Positions 10,101 to 18,124 of a stretch of DNA of 64,000 bases are shown piece by piece. The translations under genes were made by a program, and so were the position numbers. Below the pieces are notes generated by a model. That model saw only the letters and a program-made list of their open reading frames with translations. It had not been told where the DNA came from and made no database searches. The DNA comes from Ruegeria sp. HKCCA6707 (GTDB lineage: Bacteria; Pseudomonadota; Alphaproteobacteria; Rhodobacterales; Rhodobacteraceae), in assembly GCF_013033515.1 (NCBI RefSeq), contig NZ_WQEG01000006.1, positions 124,001 through 188,000 of the forward strand, written 5' to 3'. Positions within the stretch are counted from its first letter, which is position 1. Every line of letters begins with the position of its first letter.

Positions 10101-11206
10101 ATGGAGGTTTTTCCACCACTGACCGGCAAGACGACACGGTCGCCTTCGGGCGGTGTGATCCGGCCTTGAACCGCAATCAGTTGCAAGGCACCGCCTGCTG
10201 CCAGTTTCAATTGGCTTTCCAGCTTTAGCGCCTGCGCCGTGATTTCGATGTCCGAGATATCGAGCCCACCATCCGCCTGTGTCTGCCCGTCTATGAAAAC
10301 CTTGGTCTCGGTGCCGAAGAAGGTATCCATCTCTTCGGCCAGGAACGGTGTCAGATCGCCACCGATGTCTGTGGTAAAGGCAATCCCGTCCGCAATCGTC
10401 CCATCTGGCACAGCAGAGCGCAGCTGAACCCGACCACTCAATCGTTGGAATTCATCGCTGCTAACGCCGATATCAGCTGTGAAATCAGTCACCGGACCAG
10501 CCCCTTTGGCGGTGACGCTCAGCGGCGGGCTGTCAGGGATCCCCAGCGCGGTCGATATCAGGCCCCCGGATGCCTCTGATACGGTCAGATCAAGATCGAT
10601 TTCGCGAGTGGCGTTGCTGAACCCAGCTTTCAGGTCGATTGTATCCCCGGCACGGTCCACGCGGTCGATATCGAGTGAAGTGTCCAAAGTGCCATCTGCC
10701 AGAGACAAATTGCCCTCGATCTTCAACTCAGCCGCAACACCGATCAAAGGCTCGCCCAAAGACAGGTCGTCGACGCGCAACTCGCCGATTTGAATTGCGA
10801 CCGGCAGCTCAGGCAATTGAAACGGCGTAACCTCAGCCGAAGGTGTTTCCGTCTCGGTCTTGGTCGTGGTGCCAGGTGCGCGGGCGATATCGATTTCTTG
10901 TGCCGTCAAGGCATTTACAGAGAAGCGCCCGCGGATCAGTGCCAAGCGGTTCCAATCCAACTCGGCGCCTTTGATCGTCAGCCAAACACCTTCATTGTCC
11001 GCAACGGTGATTTCCTGGATCGTGGCGCGTGAGCTGAGCGCACCTTCGAGCCCGATCACGCGTACGTTCTGATCATCGCCGGATAAAGTGTCCTGCAGGA
11101 ACCGCTCGATCATGCTACCACCGCCGTCATCCTGCGCAGCCAGCGGAGCGGGCGCGCAGATCGCCAAAGCAGCGATCAGCAGAGGATATGCGGTCTCACG
11201 TCTCAA
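7115..11206 (-). CDS. tamB: Translocation and assembly module subunit TamB
   Basis: 1363-residue envelope-spanning protein that works with TamA in assembly of outer-membrane proteins and, as now understood for AsmA-like proteins, in lipid transport between membranes. It has an N-terminal signal/anchor (MRRETAYPLLIAALAICAPAPLAAQ), a very long repetitive beta-rich body, and the C-terminal TamB (DUF490) domain ending in FFERDY. The start is a TTG that overlaps the tamA stop (TTGA), so translation is coupled. Length is typical of the family. It converges on the porin gene. Confidence 0.93.
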   Translation of the reverse strand: MRRETAYPLLIAALAICAPAPLAAQDDGGGSMIERFLQDTLSGDDQNVRVIGLEGALSSRATIQEITVADNEGVWLTIKGAELDWNRLALIRGRFSVNALTAQEIDIARAPGTTTKTETETPSAEVTPFQLPELPVAIQIGELRVDDLSLGEPLIGVAAELKIEGNLSLADGTLDTSLDIDRVDRAGDTIDLKAGFSNATREIDLDLTVSEASGGLISTALGIPDSPPLSVTAKGAGPVTDFTADIGVSSDEFQRLSGRVQLRSAVPDGTIADGIAFTTDIGGDLTPFLAEEMDTFFGTETKVFIDGQTQADGGLDISDIEITAQALKLESQLKLAAGGALQLIAVQGRITPPEGDRVVLPVSGGKTSIGAAQLSALFDAQNGNLWDLSLTANDVDADQINLDRAQIAGQGTLDQSNGFAIDGDLQAALDGINMSDPALTAAIGNRVTLDGLFDYGDDQTLTLSGFELIGSDYQLEADAVVTGLSTGLRIDGSASVRADDLSRFSDIAQLDLGGAASLSVTGAGSPLEGSFDAKIQVDGRNLSTGRDDIDPVIEGETQISVDAKRDTNGITIRDFSITSQALTAQADGVVTTPDGNLTIDGQANVDARDLSIFAGLARQDLSGALQAKVNGKGTVQTLEFDGTANIVGDNVQTGLEQFDPLLTGTVKIDFDGARSGDQITIRSASVNGAAATAEIAATIENLSADPNVDGQARVTAPDLSVFSGLAQRDLSGSLQAQVQGKGDAATKLFDVQGNLTADDITTGIDVLDNLVQGRTALVVDAENSDDGLNVRNFRLTGTALSADASGQLDRAAGGLDFSARLDDLARLSASLSGPLQLSGNVAPTSTGFEGNASLQASNSSYANLIGSVETNGDADLDFEARLNQLERFVPEFPGTISANGAARRDAGVWTIDAKAEGPAQINSTVAGTFDESAGTADLKMQGGLNIAVANAFISPNTLEGTARFDLALNGAPSLAALSGTISTSGSTMAIPGAGQTITGIGGSINIAQSQANIALQGGLRAGGGFTINGPVGLTPPFNAQVTTSLNSLVLTDRLLYETTLDGQIVFNGALAGNSSLAGQINFGETNINLAAASGAVGAAPIPTIEHTGENYASYVTRERAQLVEKAESSKSDSRIALDINLLAPKAVFVRGRGVNAELGGRINIGGSSAAVVPSGQIELIRGNIDILGRRLALTKGVVTLQGDLTPYIEFESSTSTSDGTATIEIAGPLDSPEVDVFSDPERPSEEALAMLLFGNRVSELSPFVIAQMAASLAQLSGAGGDATKGVRDATGVDTIDLGTTSGGGGRLGAGAYLSDNLYTDFTVNTEGDTEVNLNLDVTDNVTVRGTVDGTGDTGLGIFFERDY

Positions 11207-13011
11207 AAGGCCTGCCCGATCCCAAGATAAAACTGCAATCCGTCGCCCGTTGTGCCCTGAACCGGCAGCGCAAGGTCAAAGCGCAACGGGCCAAAGCCAC
11301 CTAAATCATAGCGCACACCCAAACCGGCACCAGAATGTTGTTCCGCACCGCTGCCCACGAAAGACGAGGTATCAACAACGCCAAAGTCGTAGAACCCGAC
11401 CAAAGACAGCGCATCCGTGACCTTGCCTCGCACTTCCGCGGACAGGCCAACAAAGGACTTGCCTCCGACAACACCGGTTCCAATTGGGATGCCCAGGCTT
11501 TCAAATGGTTGCCCGCGCACCGTTCCGGCCCCCCCCGAGAAGAACAGAAAATCGGGTGTCACGCCGTCAAGCGATGGTCCAAGCACCGAACCGATCTGAA
11601 CCCGCCCCGCCAGGACAAGGCGGCCATTTGTGCCCAGATCGTTGTAGGCACGCCCATCAAAGAACAAGCGAATACCGCTGTCCGTTTCTGACAAACCGGC
11701 AAAAGGCATGACTTGCGAATCCAGATAATAGCCCCGCGTTGCACTGACCTTGCTGTCGCGTTGGTCCCATTCGGATCGCACAGGCAGAACCAGATAGCGG
11801 AACTTTCGGCCGCTTCCAAACGCATCATCCGCGTCCGAATACTGGAAACCGAAAGACGCTTCGGCATAGAGCCTGTCTGAAAACGTGCGCCTTGCACCAT
11901 AGGTCACCGAAGCCAGTGTGACATTGTAGTTCTCTGTGTTTCTGCGCTCCAGCAACGCACTCCAGAACGTGTTGTCATCGGGGCCCAGACGATCCGGTTG
12001 ATCCAGTCGCAGGCCAATCCTGCCGTCCAGGTTTTCCGCTCCGCCGATATTGCGCAGGGTGGCCTCAAACCGAAGGCGCTCGGCCCTGCGAAAGACATTC
12101 CGATGGGTCCATGTTGCGCTCAGGTCCAAGCCATCGCGCGAAGCGATTTCCGCTCCAAAGGTCAGGCGGCGTGGCGGAAGGTCTTCGAACGTAGCGGTAA
12201 AGTCCAGCGTGCCGTCGGGGTTTGGCGTTTCCGCCTCTGTCAAGGAAACGACCGAGAATGTACCCGTGCGCCGCAGTCGGGTCCCGACCTTTTGAACTTG
12301 CTCGGGCGAATAAACCTCGCCTGTAGGGAAACCTGCAATCTTTTCGATCGACCGGTGGCGCACCCGGCTGTCGCCTTCGATGATCATCTTGCCGAAGGTC
12401 AGGCGCGGCCCAGGGGACAGTTCTATATCTGCATCCAGCCGAGCCTGAGCGTGCCGCGCAATGATACGCTGGCCCTCAACCTCTGCCTTGGCATGACCGG
12501 CATTGCGCCAGCCCTGAACACCTGCGGATGCGGCCTGCTGAATGGCACCCGTGGTCGCGCGCTTGCCAGTCGCGAATTCTTCGGGAACAACGGTATCTGG
12601 TGCAACAGGCGCGAGAATGGCCTCGCCAAAGGTGAATGTAGGCCCGGGTGTGACAAGAATGGTCGCGGTCTTGTATTGCGCAGGAGCTTCCAGCGTATTG
12701 ATTTTTGCGGCTTCCTGACCATCCAGCTTGATGCTGACAACAGGGCTGAAATAGCCCTCGTAATACATGATCTGGACGATCGTGCGGTAATCCGATAGTG
12801 CGGCAGACAGCACCTCTATTGATGTGTCGAGGCCACGAGAGTCGGCGGTGAAAACAGAAGAGGTCTCTTCCAACCGGCTGACCAACTCTTTTGGCGCGCC
12901 AGGGGCCGAAAGCGAGACGTCCAATGCTGCTGCAAAGCCGGGCACAAAAGTGGCAACAGTGAAAACCAAACACCGCCCCAAAGCGCCAATAGGCTTGCCC
13001 GTGAATGTCAT
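11203..13011 (-). CDS. tamA: Outer-membrane assembly factor TamA (BamA/Omp85 family)
   Basis: About 602-residue Omp85-superfamily protein: signal peptide, N-terminal POTRA domains (roughly residues 25-270) and a C-terminal 16-stranded barrel containing VRGQPFESLG, close to the conserved (V/I)RG(F/Y) loop motif, and ending in GIGQAF. It inserts in the outer membrane and pairs with TamB across the periplasm. ATG 13011 is chosen over a TTG at 13029 because a GGTGGA ribosome site lies just upstream and the signal peptide then begins MTFTGKPIG. It forms a two-gene operon with tamB. Confidence 0.93.
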   Translation of the reverse strand: MTFTGKPIGALGRCLVFTVATFVPGFAAALDVSLSAPGAPKELVSRLEETSSVFTADSRGLDTSIEVLSAALSDYRTIVQIMYYEGYFSPVVSIKLDGQEAAKINTLEAPAQYKTATILVTPGPTFTFGEAILAPVAPDTVVPEEFATGKRATTGAIQQAASAGVQGWRNAGHAKAEVEGQRIIARHAQARLDADIELSPGPRLTFGKMIIEGDSRVRHRSIEKIAGFPTGEVYSPEQVQKVGTRLRRTGTFSVVSLTEAETPNPDGTLDFTATFEDLPPRRLTFGAEIASRDGLDLSATWTHRNVFRRAERLRFEATLRNIGGAENLDGRIGLRLDQPDRLGPDDNTFWSALLERRNTENYNVTLASVTYGARRTFSDRLYAEASFGFQYSDADDAFGSGRKFRYLVLPVRSEWDQRDSKVSATRGYYLDSQVMPFAGLSETDSGIRLFFDGRAYNDLGTNGRLVLAGRVQIGSVLGPSLDGVTPDFLFFSGGAGTVRGQPFESLGIPIGTGVVGGKSFVGLSAEVRGKVTDALSLVGFYDFGVVDTSSFVGSGAEQHSGAGLGVRYDLGGFGPLRFDLALPVQGTTGDGLQFYLGIGQAF

Positions 13012-13160
13012 GCGTTTCCACCGCCCCAAGCGAAAATCGATCTCATCGCCCTTATCCGGGGCGATATATTGTTATTCCTATATTAGATCATCAGACGTAG
13101 GCTGGGGGAAGCATAATTTGTGTGTCGAGCCACCAATTTTGGCAAATATTGAGCCCGACC

Positions 13161-14384
13161 TCATAGATCGGCGTTGCGAAACCAGCGGATCAGAGCGGCG
13201 CGGTCTTCGGGTTCCATGTAGGTGACGTTGGCCGGTGGCATGGCATGGGTCACTCCGGCCTGCAAATAGATCTGCTGGGCATTGCGCGCAATGTCGGCCT
13301 CGGTTTCAAGCAAAACACCTTTAGGGGCCCATAGAATACCCTCCCACACCGGTTCGCGCGCATGACACATGGAACACCGGCCAAGCACGATGTCATGGGC
13401 CTCTTCGAACCCTTCGGCTGCGGCAAAGCGTTGCTCGTACAATGTCAGCGGGGTGGCCTCTGCCTCTTCCAACGGCTGATACATGGGGGCTGATGACAGC
13501 CACATGATCGCGATGAACAGCAGGGCCGTGACCAGCCAGGTCCAGGTCGGGTTTCCGGCACGGGCATGGCGGGTGTTGAAGTAATGACGGATGGTGACAC
13601 CCATCAAGAACACCAGGGCTGCAATGATCCAGTTATACTCGGTCGCGAAGGCCAGCGGGTAATGGTTCGACAGCATCAGGAAGACGACGGGCAGCGTCAG
13701 ATAGTTGTTATGGGTCGATCGCAGCTTGGCAATCTTGCCGTATTTGGGGTCGGGCGTGCGACCGTTTTTCAGATCATCCACCACGATCCGCTGATTTGGC
13801 ATGATGATGAAGAACACATTTGCCGTCATGATCGTCGCGGTAAACGCGCCCAGATGCAGCATCATGGCGCGCCCGGTGAAGATCTGGTTATAGCCCCAGC
13901 CCATCCCCACAAGCAGACAAAACAGCAGGATCATCAGCAGGGTGGGGCGTTGCCCCAGCCTCGACTTGCACAGGAAGTCGTACACCAACCACCCGATGGT
14001 CAGGGACGCCGCAGAAATCAGAATGCCTTGCCACAAGGCCAGATCCGCCTTTTGCGCGTCGATCAGATAAAGCTCACCACCGACCCAATAGACGATCATC
14101 AGCAGCGCGGCCCCGCTCAGCCAGGTCGCATAGCTTTCCCATTTGAACCAGGTCAGATGGTCCGGCATTCGCTCAGGTGCGACGAGGTATTTCTGGATGT
14201 GATAAAAGCCACCGCCATGCACCTGCCATTCTTCACCGTCTGCCGGGCCGGGAATGTCGCGATTCAGCCCCAGATCCAGCGCGATAAAATAAAATGACGA
14301 GCCTATCCAGGCGATGGCCGTGATCACATGCAGCCACCGAACGGCAAAGGCCATCCAATCCCAGAAAATCGCGAAATCATACAT
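13161..14384 (-). CDS. puuD: Membrane urate hydroxylase PuuD
   Basis: Oxidises urate to 5-hydroxyisourate in the inner membrane and passes electrons to the respiratory chain instead of making H2O2. The 407 residues comprise an N-terminal multi-helix membrane domain (about eight segments) and a C-terminal cytochrome c domain with the haem site CSMCH (Cys337, Cys340, His341) and a later Met in HAMPPAN as likely axial ligand. It is transcribed divergently from a LysR regulator 96 bp away, which probably controls it. No soluble uricase is present in the window, so PuuD supplies the first step of the pathway encoded at 15.6-20.4 kb. Confidence 0.92.
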   Translation of the reverse strand: MYDFAIFWDWMAFAVRWLHVITAIAWIGSSFYFIALDLGLNRDIPGPADGEEWQVHGGGFYHIQKYLVAPERMPDHLTWFKWESYATWLSGAALLMIVYWVGGELYLIDAQKADLALWQGILISAASLTIGWLVYDFLCKSRLGQRPTLLMILLFCLLVGMGWGYNQIFTGRAMMLHLGAFTATIMTANVFFIIMPNQRIVVDDLKNGRTPDPKYGKIAKLRSTHNNYLTLPVVFLMLSNHYPLAFATEYNWIIAALVFLMGVTIRHYFNTRHARAGNPTWTWLVTALLFIAIMWLSSAPMYQPLEEAEATPLTLYEQRFAAAEGFEEAHDIVLGRCSMCHAREPVWEGILWAPKGVLLETEADIARNAQQIYLQAGVTHAMPPANVTYMEPEDRAALIRWFRNADL

Positions 14385-14447
14385 GAAAGGGCTCTCCGAC
14401 AGGGTGGCGCCACACTAGGCAAGCGGGGTTTTCTTCGGTATTCCCGT

Positions 14448-14464
14448 ATATTGTCAAACTGTAT
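14448..14464. promoter_or_regulatory. Candidate LysR-type operator (ATA-N11-TAT)
   Basis: In the 96-bp puuD/lysR divergent space, ATA and TAT are separated by 11 bases, the T-N11-A geometry known for LysR-type regulators. It sits 17 bp upstream of the regulator's start codon. There is no experimental support. Confidence 0.35.
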
Positions 14465-14480
14465 CAAAAAAAACGATAAG

Positions 14481-15401
14481 ATGTCCTATCTCGACAACAT
14501 CCGCACCTTTGTCAGGGTCTATGATTTGGGCAGTATGTCTGCAGCCGGACGGGATTTGCGTATTTCTCCGGCAGTTACATCCGCACGGATATCGCAGTTG
14601 GAGGACCATTTGGGGGTGCGTCTGTTCCAGCGCACCACGCGCAACCTGACGCCAACCGAACAGGGAAGGGCGTTCTACCCCGGTGCCGTGGGGGTGTTGG
14701 ATGCGGTCGATGATGCCGAGGCTCAGGTCATGAACCTGACCGAAGTGCCCAGGGGCTCTTTGTTTGTGGCGGCGCCTTTGGGGGTCGGGCGGCGTCTGTT
14801 GTCTCCGCATGTGCCGGAGTTTCTGTCGCAATACCCCGAGATCGATGTTCGATTGCGCCTGACCGATCGTTCCGTCGATCTGACAACGGAAGGTTTGGAT
14901 CTGGCGTTTTTTATCGGGCAACCCGAAGATAGCACGTTGCGCATCCGCAAAATCGCCGATTGCCAGCGCGTTTTGTGCGCCGCGCCCGAGTATGTCGCGC
15001 GCCGCGGAATGCCGTCCGGTGGCGCAGCTCTGGTTTCGGACAAACATGAGTGTCTAAATCTGCGATACCCGGGCGCGTCCGAGTTTCAGTGGCTACTGGA
15101 AACACCAGACGGGCCAAAACGGTTTGCCGTTTCGGGTCGGTTTGAATGCGATGACGGCGACGTTCTGACCGATTGGGCCGTCGCCGGGCAGGGCATCGCT
15201 TTGAAACCTGTCTTTGAAGTAGCCGAACATCTAAAGGCCGGGCGGCTTGTGCCCGTTGCGCCCGAGACACCGCCAGTGCCGGTGCAAATGGCTTGCCTTT
15301 ACACGCATCGCCGCCATCAGGATCCCAAGGCGCGTCTGTTCATGGATTTCATGATCGAACGAATTGCGAAATTCGTCAGGCAGTCAGAGCATATCAGCTA
15401 A
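14481..15401 (+). CDS. LysR-family transcriptional regulator (probable purine-catabolism regulator)
   Basis: 306-residue LysR-type regulator. An N-terminal winged helix-turn-helix (residues 1-60; LGSMSAAGRDLRISPAVTSA) is followed by a periplasmic-binding-protein-like effector domain (about 90-300). ATG 14481 gives the usual family start (SYLDNIRTFVRVYD), so longer upstream starts overlapping puuD are not used. It is divergent from puuD and next to uraH/puuE, so an effector such as urate or a breakdown product is a reasonable inference. The ligand cannot be read from sequence. Confidence 0.88.
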   Translation: MSYLDNIRTFVRVYDLGSMSAAGRDLRISPAVTSARISQLEDHLGVRLFQRTTRNLTPTEQGRAFYPGAVGVLDAVDDAEAQVMNLTEVPRGSLFVAAPLGVGRRLLSPHVPEFLSQYPEIDVRLRLTDRSVDLTTEGLDLAFFIGQPEDSTLRIRKIADCQRVLCAAPEYVARRGMPSGGAALVSDKHECLNLRYPGASEFQWLLETPDGPKRFAVSGRFECDDGDVLTDWAVAGQGIALKPVFEVAEHLKAGRLVPVAPETPPVPVQMACLYTHRRHQDPKARLFMDFMIERIAKFVRQSEHIS

Positions 15402-15402
15402 A

Positions 15403-15600
15403 AGCGCTCCCGCCCCCGCTTGTGCCGTTCCGGCCCTGCGCGGCTTTGGGCGTGGCGCCGCGGTAAAACCGCGGCGCGGTAGCGTCGGATTGGGAGAGCG
15501 TGCCCTTGGTCCACCATAGCAACCGCGCCGTGCCTGCAAGGCGCGGCGCTGGGCCCAACGGGAAGGGCCTCTGACAAGAGGGCCTGACGGGCGGGAGCCC
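15403..15600 (-). repeat. Compound copy of intergenic repeat family 1
   Basis: Fills the space between the convergent lysR and uraH genes. It is bounded by a perfect 10-bp inverted repeat (gctcccgccc at 15406-15415, gggcgggagc at 15589-15598). Inside are a perfect 10-bp hairpin with AAA loop (15455-15464 / 15468-15477) and another 10-bp GC hairpin around 15526-15550. Read on the minus strand, its right part follows the same plan as the copies at 18043 and 41522: ggctcccgcc, hairpin, then gttgggcc, then a GC hairpin. Its position suggests a bidirectional terminator or RNA-end element. Confidence 0.7.
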
Positions 15601-15612
15601 GACCAAAACAGC

Positions 15613-15969
15613 TCAGCTGCCGCGATAGGTTGAATAGCCGTAAGGCGACAAAAGAAGCGGCACGTGATAATGCGCCTCAGGATCGGACATGCCGAACCGG
15701 ATCGGGATCTGATCCAGAAACAGGGGGTCTGGCCCATCTTGGCCGGTCGCACGCAGATAGTCGCCTGCGAAAAAGATCAGCTCATATGTACCCGTTTTGA
15801 ACTTCTCCGGTGGCAGGATCGGGCTGTCTGTTCGACCATCCTCGTTTGTTTCAAGTTCGATCAGTTTGCGATGCGAGTTCCCGGATACGCGGTAAAGCGC
15901 GATGTTGATCCCTTGGGCAGGTTGGCCAAGAGCTGTGTCCAGAACATGGGTCGTCAAATAACCTGCCAT
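15613..15969 (-). CDS. uraH: 5-hydroxyisourate hydrolase (HIUase)
   Basis: Hydrolyses 5-hydroxyisourate, the PuuD product, to OHCU. It is 118 residues, normal for this transthyretin-related family, with the N-terminal His motif (LTTHVLD), the internal NEDGRTD motif and the diagnostic C-terminal YRGS. ATG 15969 is preceded by AGGAGAT. It is divergent from the puuE-uraD fusion that carries out the next two steps. There is no signal peptide, so it should be cytoplasmic. Confidence 0.94.
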   Translation of the reverse strand: MAGYLTTHVLDTALGQPAQGINIALYRVSGNSHRKLIELETNEDGRTDSPILPPEKFKTGTYELIFFAGDYLRATGQDGPDPLFLDQIPIRFGMSDPEAHYHVPLLLSPYGYSTYRGS

Positions 15970-16133
15970 CGGGATCTCCTGAGGTCTAAGCGGCTTTTGC
16001 TTTACACTGGCGCAAACGCGAACGCCTTGGAACTGTAGAAATCGCCGGAAACTGCGTTCGGATTGATTTGATAATCCTTCGGAATTTTCTAGGGTAACTC
16101 TGCTTTCACCACGAAGATGAATTGGAATATGCC

Positions 16134-17552
16134 ATGCAAGCGCCTCGTTACCCTCGCGACATGATCGGCTATGGCGCAACACCGCCGGATGCAAAATGGC
16201 CCGGTGGCGCAAAGTTGGCTGTGCAGATCGTGCTGAACTACGAAGAAGGCGGTGAGAACTGTGTTTTGCACGGGGATGCCGCGTCAGAGGCGTTTTTGTC
16301 TGAAATCGTGGGCGCGGCGCAATGGCAAGGGCAGCGCCATTGGAACATGGAATCGATCTATGAATATGGCGCACGCGCCGGGTTTTGGCGTCTGCACAGG
16401 CTGATGAAGGATTTGCCAATCACGGTTTATGGCGTGGCAACAGCTTTGGCGCGTTCGCCGGATCAGGTGGCCGCGATGAAAGACGCCGGGTGGGAGATCG
16501 CCAGCCACGGGCTGAAATGGGTTGAGCATAAAGACATGCCCGAAGACGAAGAGCGCGCGAAGATTGCCGAAGCGATCCGCCTGCATACCGAGGTGGTCGG
16601 GTCCCGCCCGCGCGGTTGGTATACCGGGCGGTGTTCGGAAAACACCGTGCGTCTGGTCGCGGAAGAGGGCGGTTTTGACTATGTGGCAGACACTTACGCG
16701 GATGACTTGCCCTATTGGATGAAGACCGGCGGGCGGGATCAGTTGATCGTACCTTACACGCTGGACTGTAACGATATGCGCTTTGCAACCCCTCAAGGGT
16801 TCAATGCGGGCGATCAGTTCTTCAGCTATCTGAAAGACAGTTTTGAAGCGCTCTACGAAGAGGGTGAGGCGGGTGCCCCAAAGATGCTGTCCATTGGGTT
16901 GCATTGCCGTCTGATCGGTCGCCCCGGGCGTATCATGGCGTTGCGGCGGTTTCTGGACTATGCGCGCGGGTTCTCGGATGTTTGGTTCGCGACGCGGTTG
17001 CAGATTGCCAAGCATTGGGCCAGCACCCATCCGTCGGAGCCGCGGGCGAGACCATCGGAGATGGGCAAGGCAAGCTTTGTCGAGCGGTTTGGCGGGGTAT
17101 TCGAACACTCTGCCTGGATTGCCGAGCGGGCCTTTGAACTGGAACTTGGTCCGGCTCATGACACGGCGGGTGGGGTGCACAACGCCCTGTGTCGGATGTT
17201 CCGATCCGCAACCAAGGAAGAAAGGTTGGGCGTGCTTACGGCACATCCAGACCTGGCAGGCAAACTGGCGCAGGCGAAGAGATTGACGCAGGACAGCACG
17301 GCCGAGCAAGCTTCGGCAGGGTTGGACGCGTTGACCGACGCCGAGCGGGCGCAGTTCACGGATCTGAACCAGCGTTATACCGCGCGATTCGGGTTTCCTT
17401 TTATCATCGCGGTGCGCGACCATGACAAGATGTCGATCCTTCAGGCCTTTGAGCGGCGGATTGAACAAGATCGCGAGACAGAGTTTGCCGAGGCCTGCCG
17501 CCAAGTGGAACGGATTGCCGAATTCCGCCTGCGCGAGCTGCTTCCGTCATGA
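16134..17552 (+). CDS. puuE: Bifunctional allantoinase PuuE / OHCU decarboxylase UraD
   Basis: A fusion of two purine-catabolic enzymes. Residues 1 to about 305 are a PuuE-type allantoinase, a polysaccharide-deacetylase-fold hydrolase ([29 protein letters not shown]) that opens allantoin to allantoate. From about residue 312 to 472 is an OHCU decarboxylase with the signature HPDLAGK and the motif FPFIIAVR, which makes (S)-allantoin. The fusion therefore covers OHCU to allantoate in one polypeptide. ATG 16134 ([14 protein letters not shown]) matches family starts; a TTG 12 bp earlier is possible. Its stop overlaps the allA start (ATGA). Confidence 0.93.
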   Translation: MQAPRYPRDMIGYGATPPDAKWPGGAKLAVQIVLNYEEGGENCVLHGDAASEAFLSEIVGAAQWQGQRHWNMESIYEYGARAGFWRLHRLMKDLPITVYGVATALARSPDQVAAMKDAGWEIASHGLKWVEHKDMPEDEERAKIAEAIRLHTEVVGSRPRGWYTGRCSENTVRLVAEEGGFDYVADTYADDLPYWMKTGGRDQLIVPYTLDCNDMRFATPQGFNAGDQFFSYLKDSFEALYEEGEAGAPKMLSIGLHCRLIGRPGRIMALRRFLDYARGFSDVWFATRLQIAKHWASTHPSEPRARPSEMGKASFVERFGGVFEHSAWIAERAFELELGPAHDTAGGVHNALCRMFRSATKEERLGVLTAHPDLAGKLAQAKRLTQDSTAEQASAGLDALTDAERAQFTDLNQRYTARFGFPFIIAVRDHDKMSILQAFERRIEQDRETEFAEACRQVERIAEFRLRELLPS

Positions 17553-18037
17553 GCCGCCAGATCATGATTCAGCCGATCTCGGCCCAGAATTTCGCACCGT
17601 TTGGGGATTTGATCCACACGCGCGGTGCGCCGGACAAGATCATCAACCAGGGGCAATGTGAGCGGTTCCATGATCGCGCGCAGCTGGATTTTGCGGAAGG
17701 GCGGGCCGGAATAAGCCTGTTCAACGCCAATCCGCGCGCTTTGCCGTATCACCTGGATATGGTTGAACGGCATCCTGAGGGCAGTCAGGCCTTTATCCCG
17801 ATGACCTACCAGCCTTTTCTGGTGATTGTCGCAGAGGATCACAACGGCCAGCCCGGAAGGCCACAGGCTTTTCTGACCCAGCCCGGGCAGGCGGTGAACT
17901 ATCATCGCGGAACCTGGCATGGGGTTCTGACGCCCTTGCATGGGCCAGGTTTGTTTGCGGTGGTTGACCGCATCGGCGCTGGGGACAATCTGGAAGAGTT
18001 CTGGTTCGACGCGCCTTACGAGGTTGTCAGCGGTTGA
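17549..18037 (+). CDS. allA: Ureidoglycolate lyase
   Basis: 162-residue AllA-family cupin-like enzyme that splits ureidoglycolate into glyoxylate and urea. Family features include FAPFGDLI near the N-terminus, a central HxxGSQAFIPM segment and NYHRGTWHGVLTPL, which carries the likely metal-binding histidines. It overlaps puuE by 4 bp, so the two are translationally coupled. It ends about 88 bp from a convergent GAPDH-family gene, with a family-1 repeat in between. Confidence 0.92.
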   Translation: MSRQIMIQPISAQNFAPFGDLIHTRGAPDKIINQGQCERFHDRAQLDFAEGRAGISLFNANPRALPYHLDMVERHPEGSQAFIPMTYQPFLVIVAEDHNGQPGRPQAFLTQPGQAVNYHRGTWHGVLTPLHGPGLFAVVDRIGAGDNLEEFWFDAPYEVVSG

Positions 18038-18042
18038 CAGAA

Positions 18043-18123
18043 GGCTCCCGCCCGGTCCGCGTGCATCGAAGATGCATCTTGACCGGTTGGGCCGGGCAGG
18101 GTGCGGGCAGGCCCGCCCCCTGC
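18043..18123 (+). repeat. Intergenic repeat family 1 (second copy)
   Basis: Begins ggctcccg, then nested stems ccggtc/gaccgg (18052-18057 with 18081-18086) and tgcatc/gatgca with a GAA loop (18062-18076), then ttgggccgggca (18087-18098) and a terminal GC hairpin (gcaggg/ccctgc enclosing gcggg/cccgc). It lies between two convergent genes, allA and the GAPDH-family gene. It has the same architecture as the copy at 41522, but with different stem sequences. Confidence 0.7.
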
Positions 18124-18124
18124 G

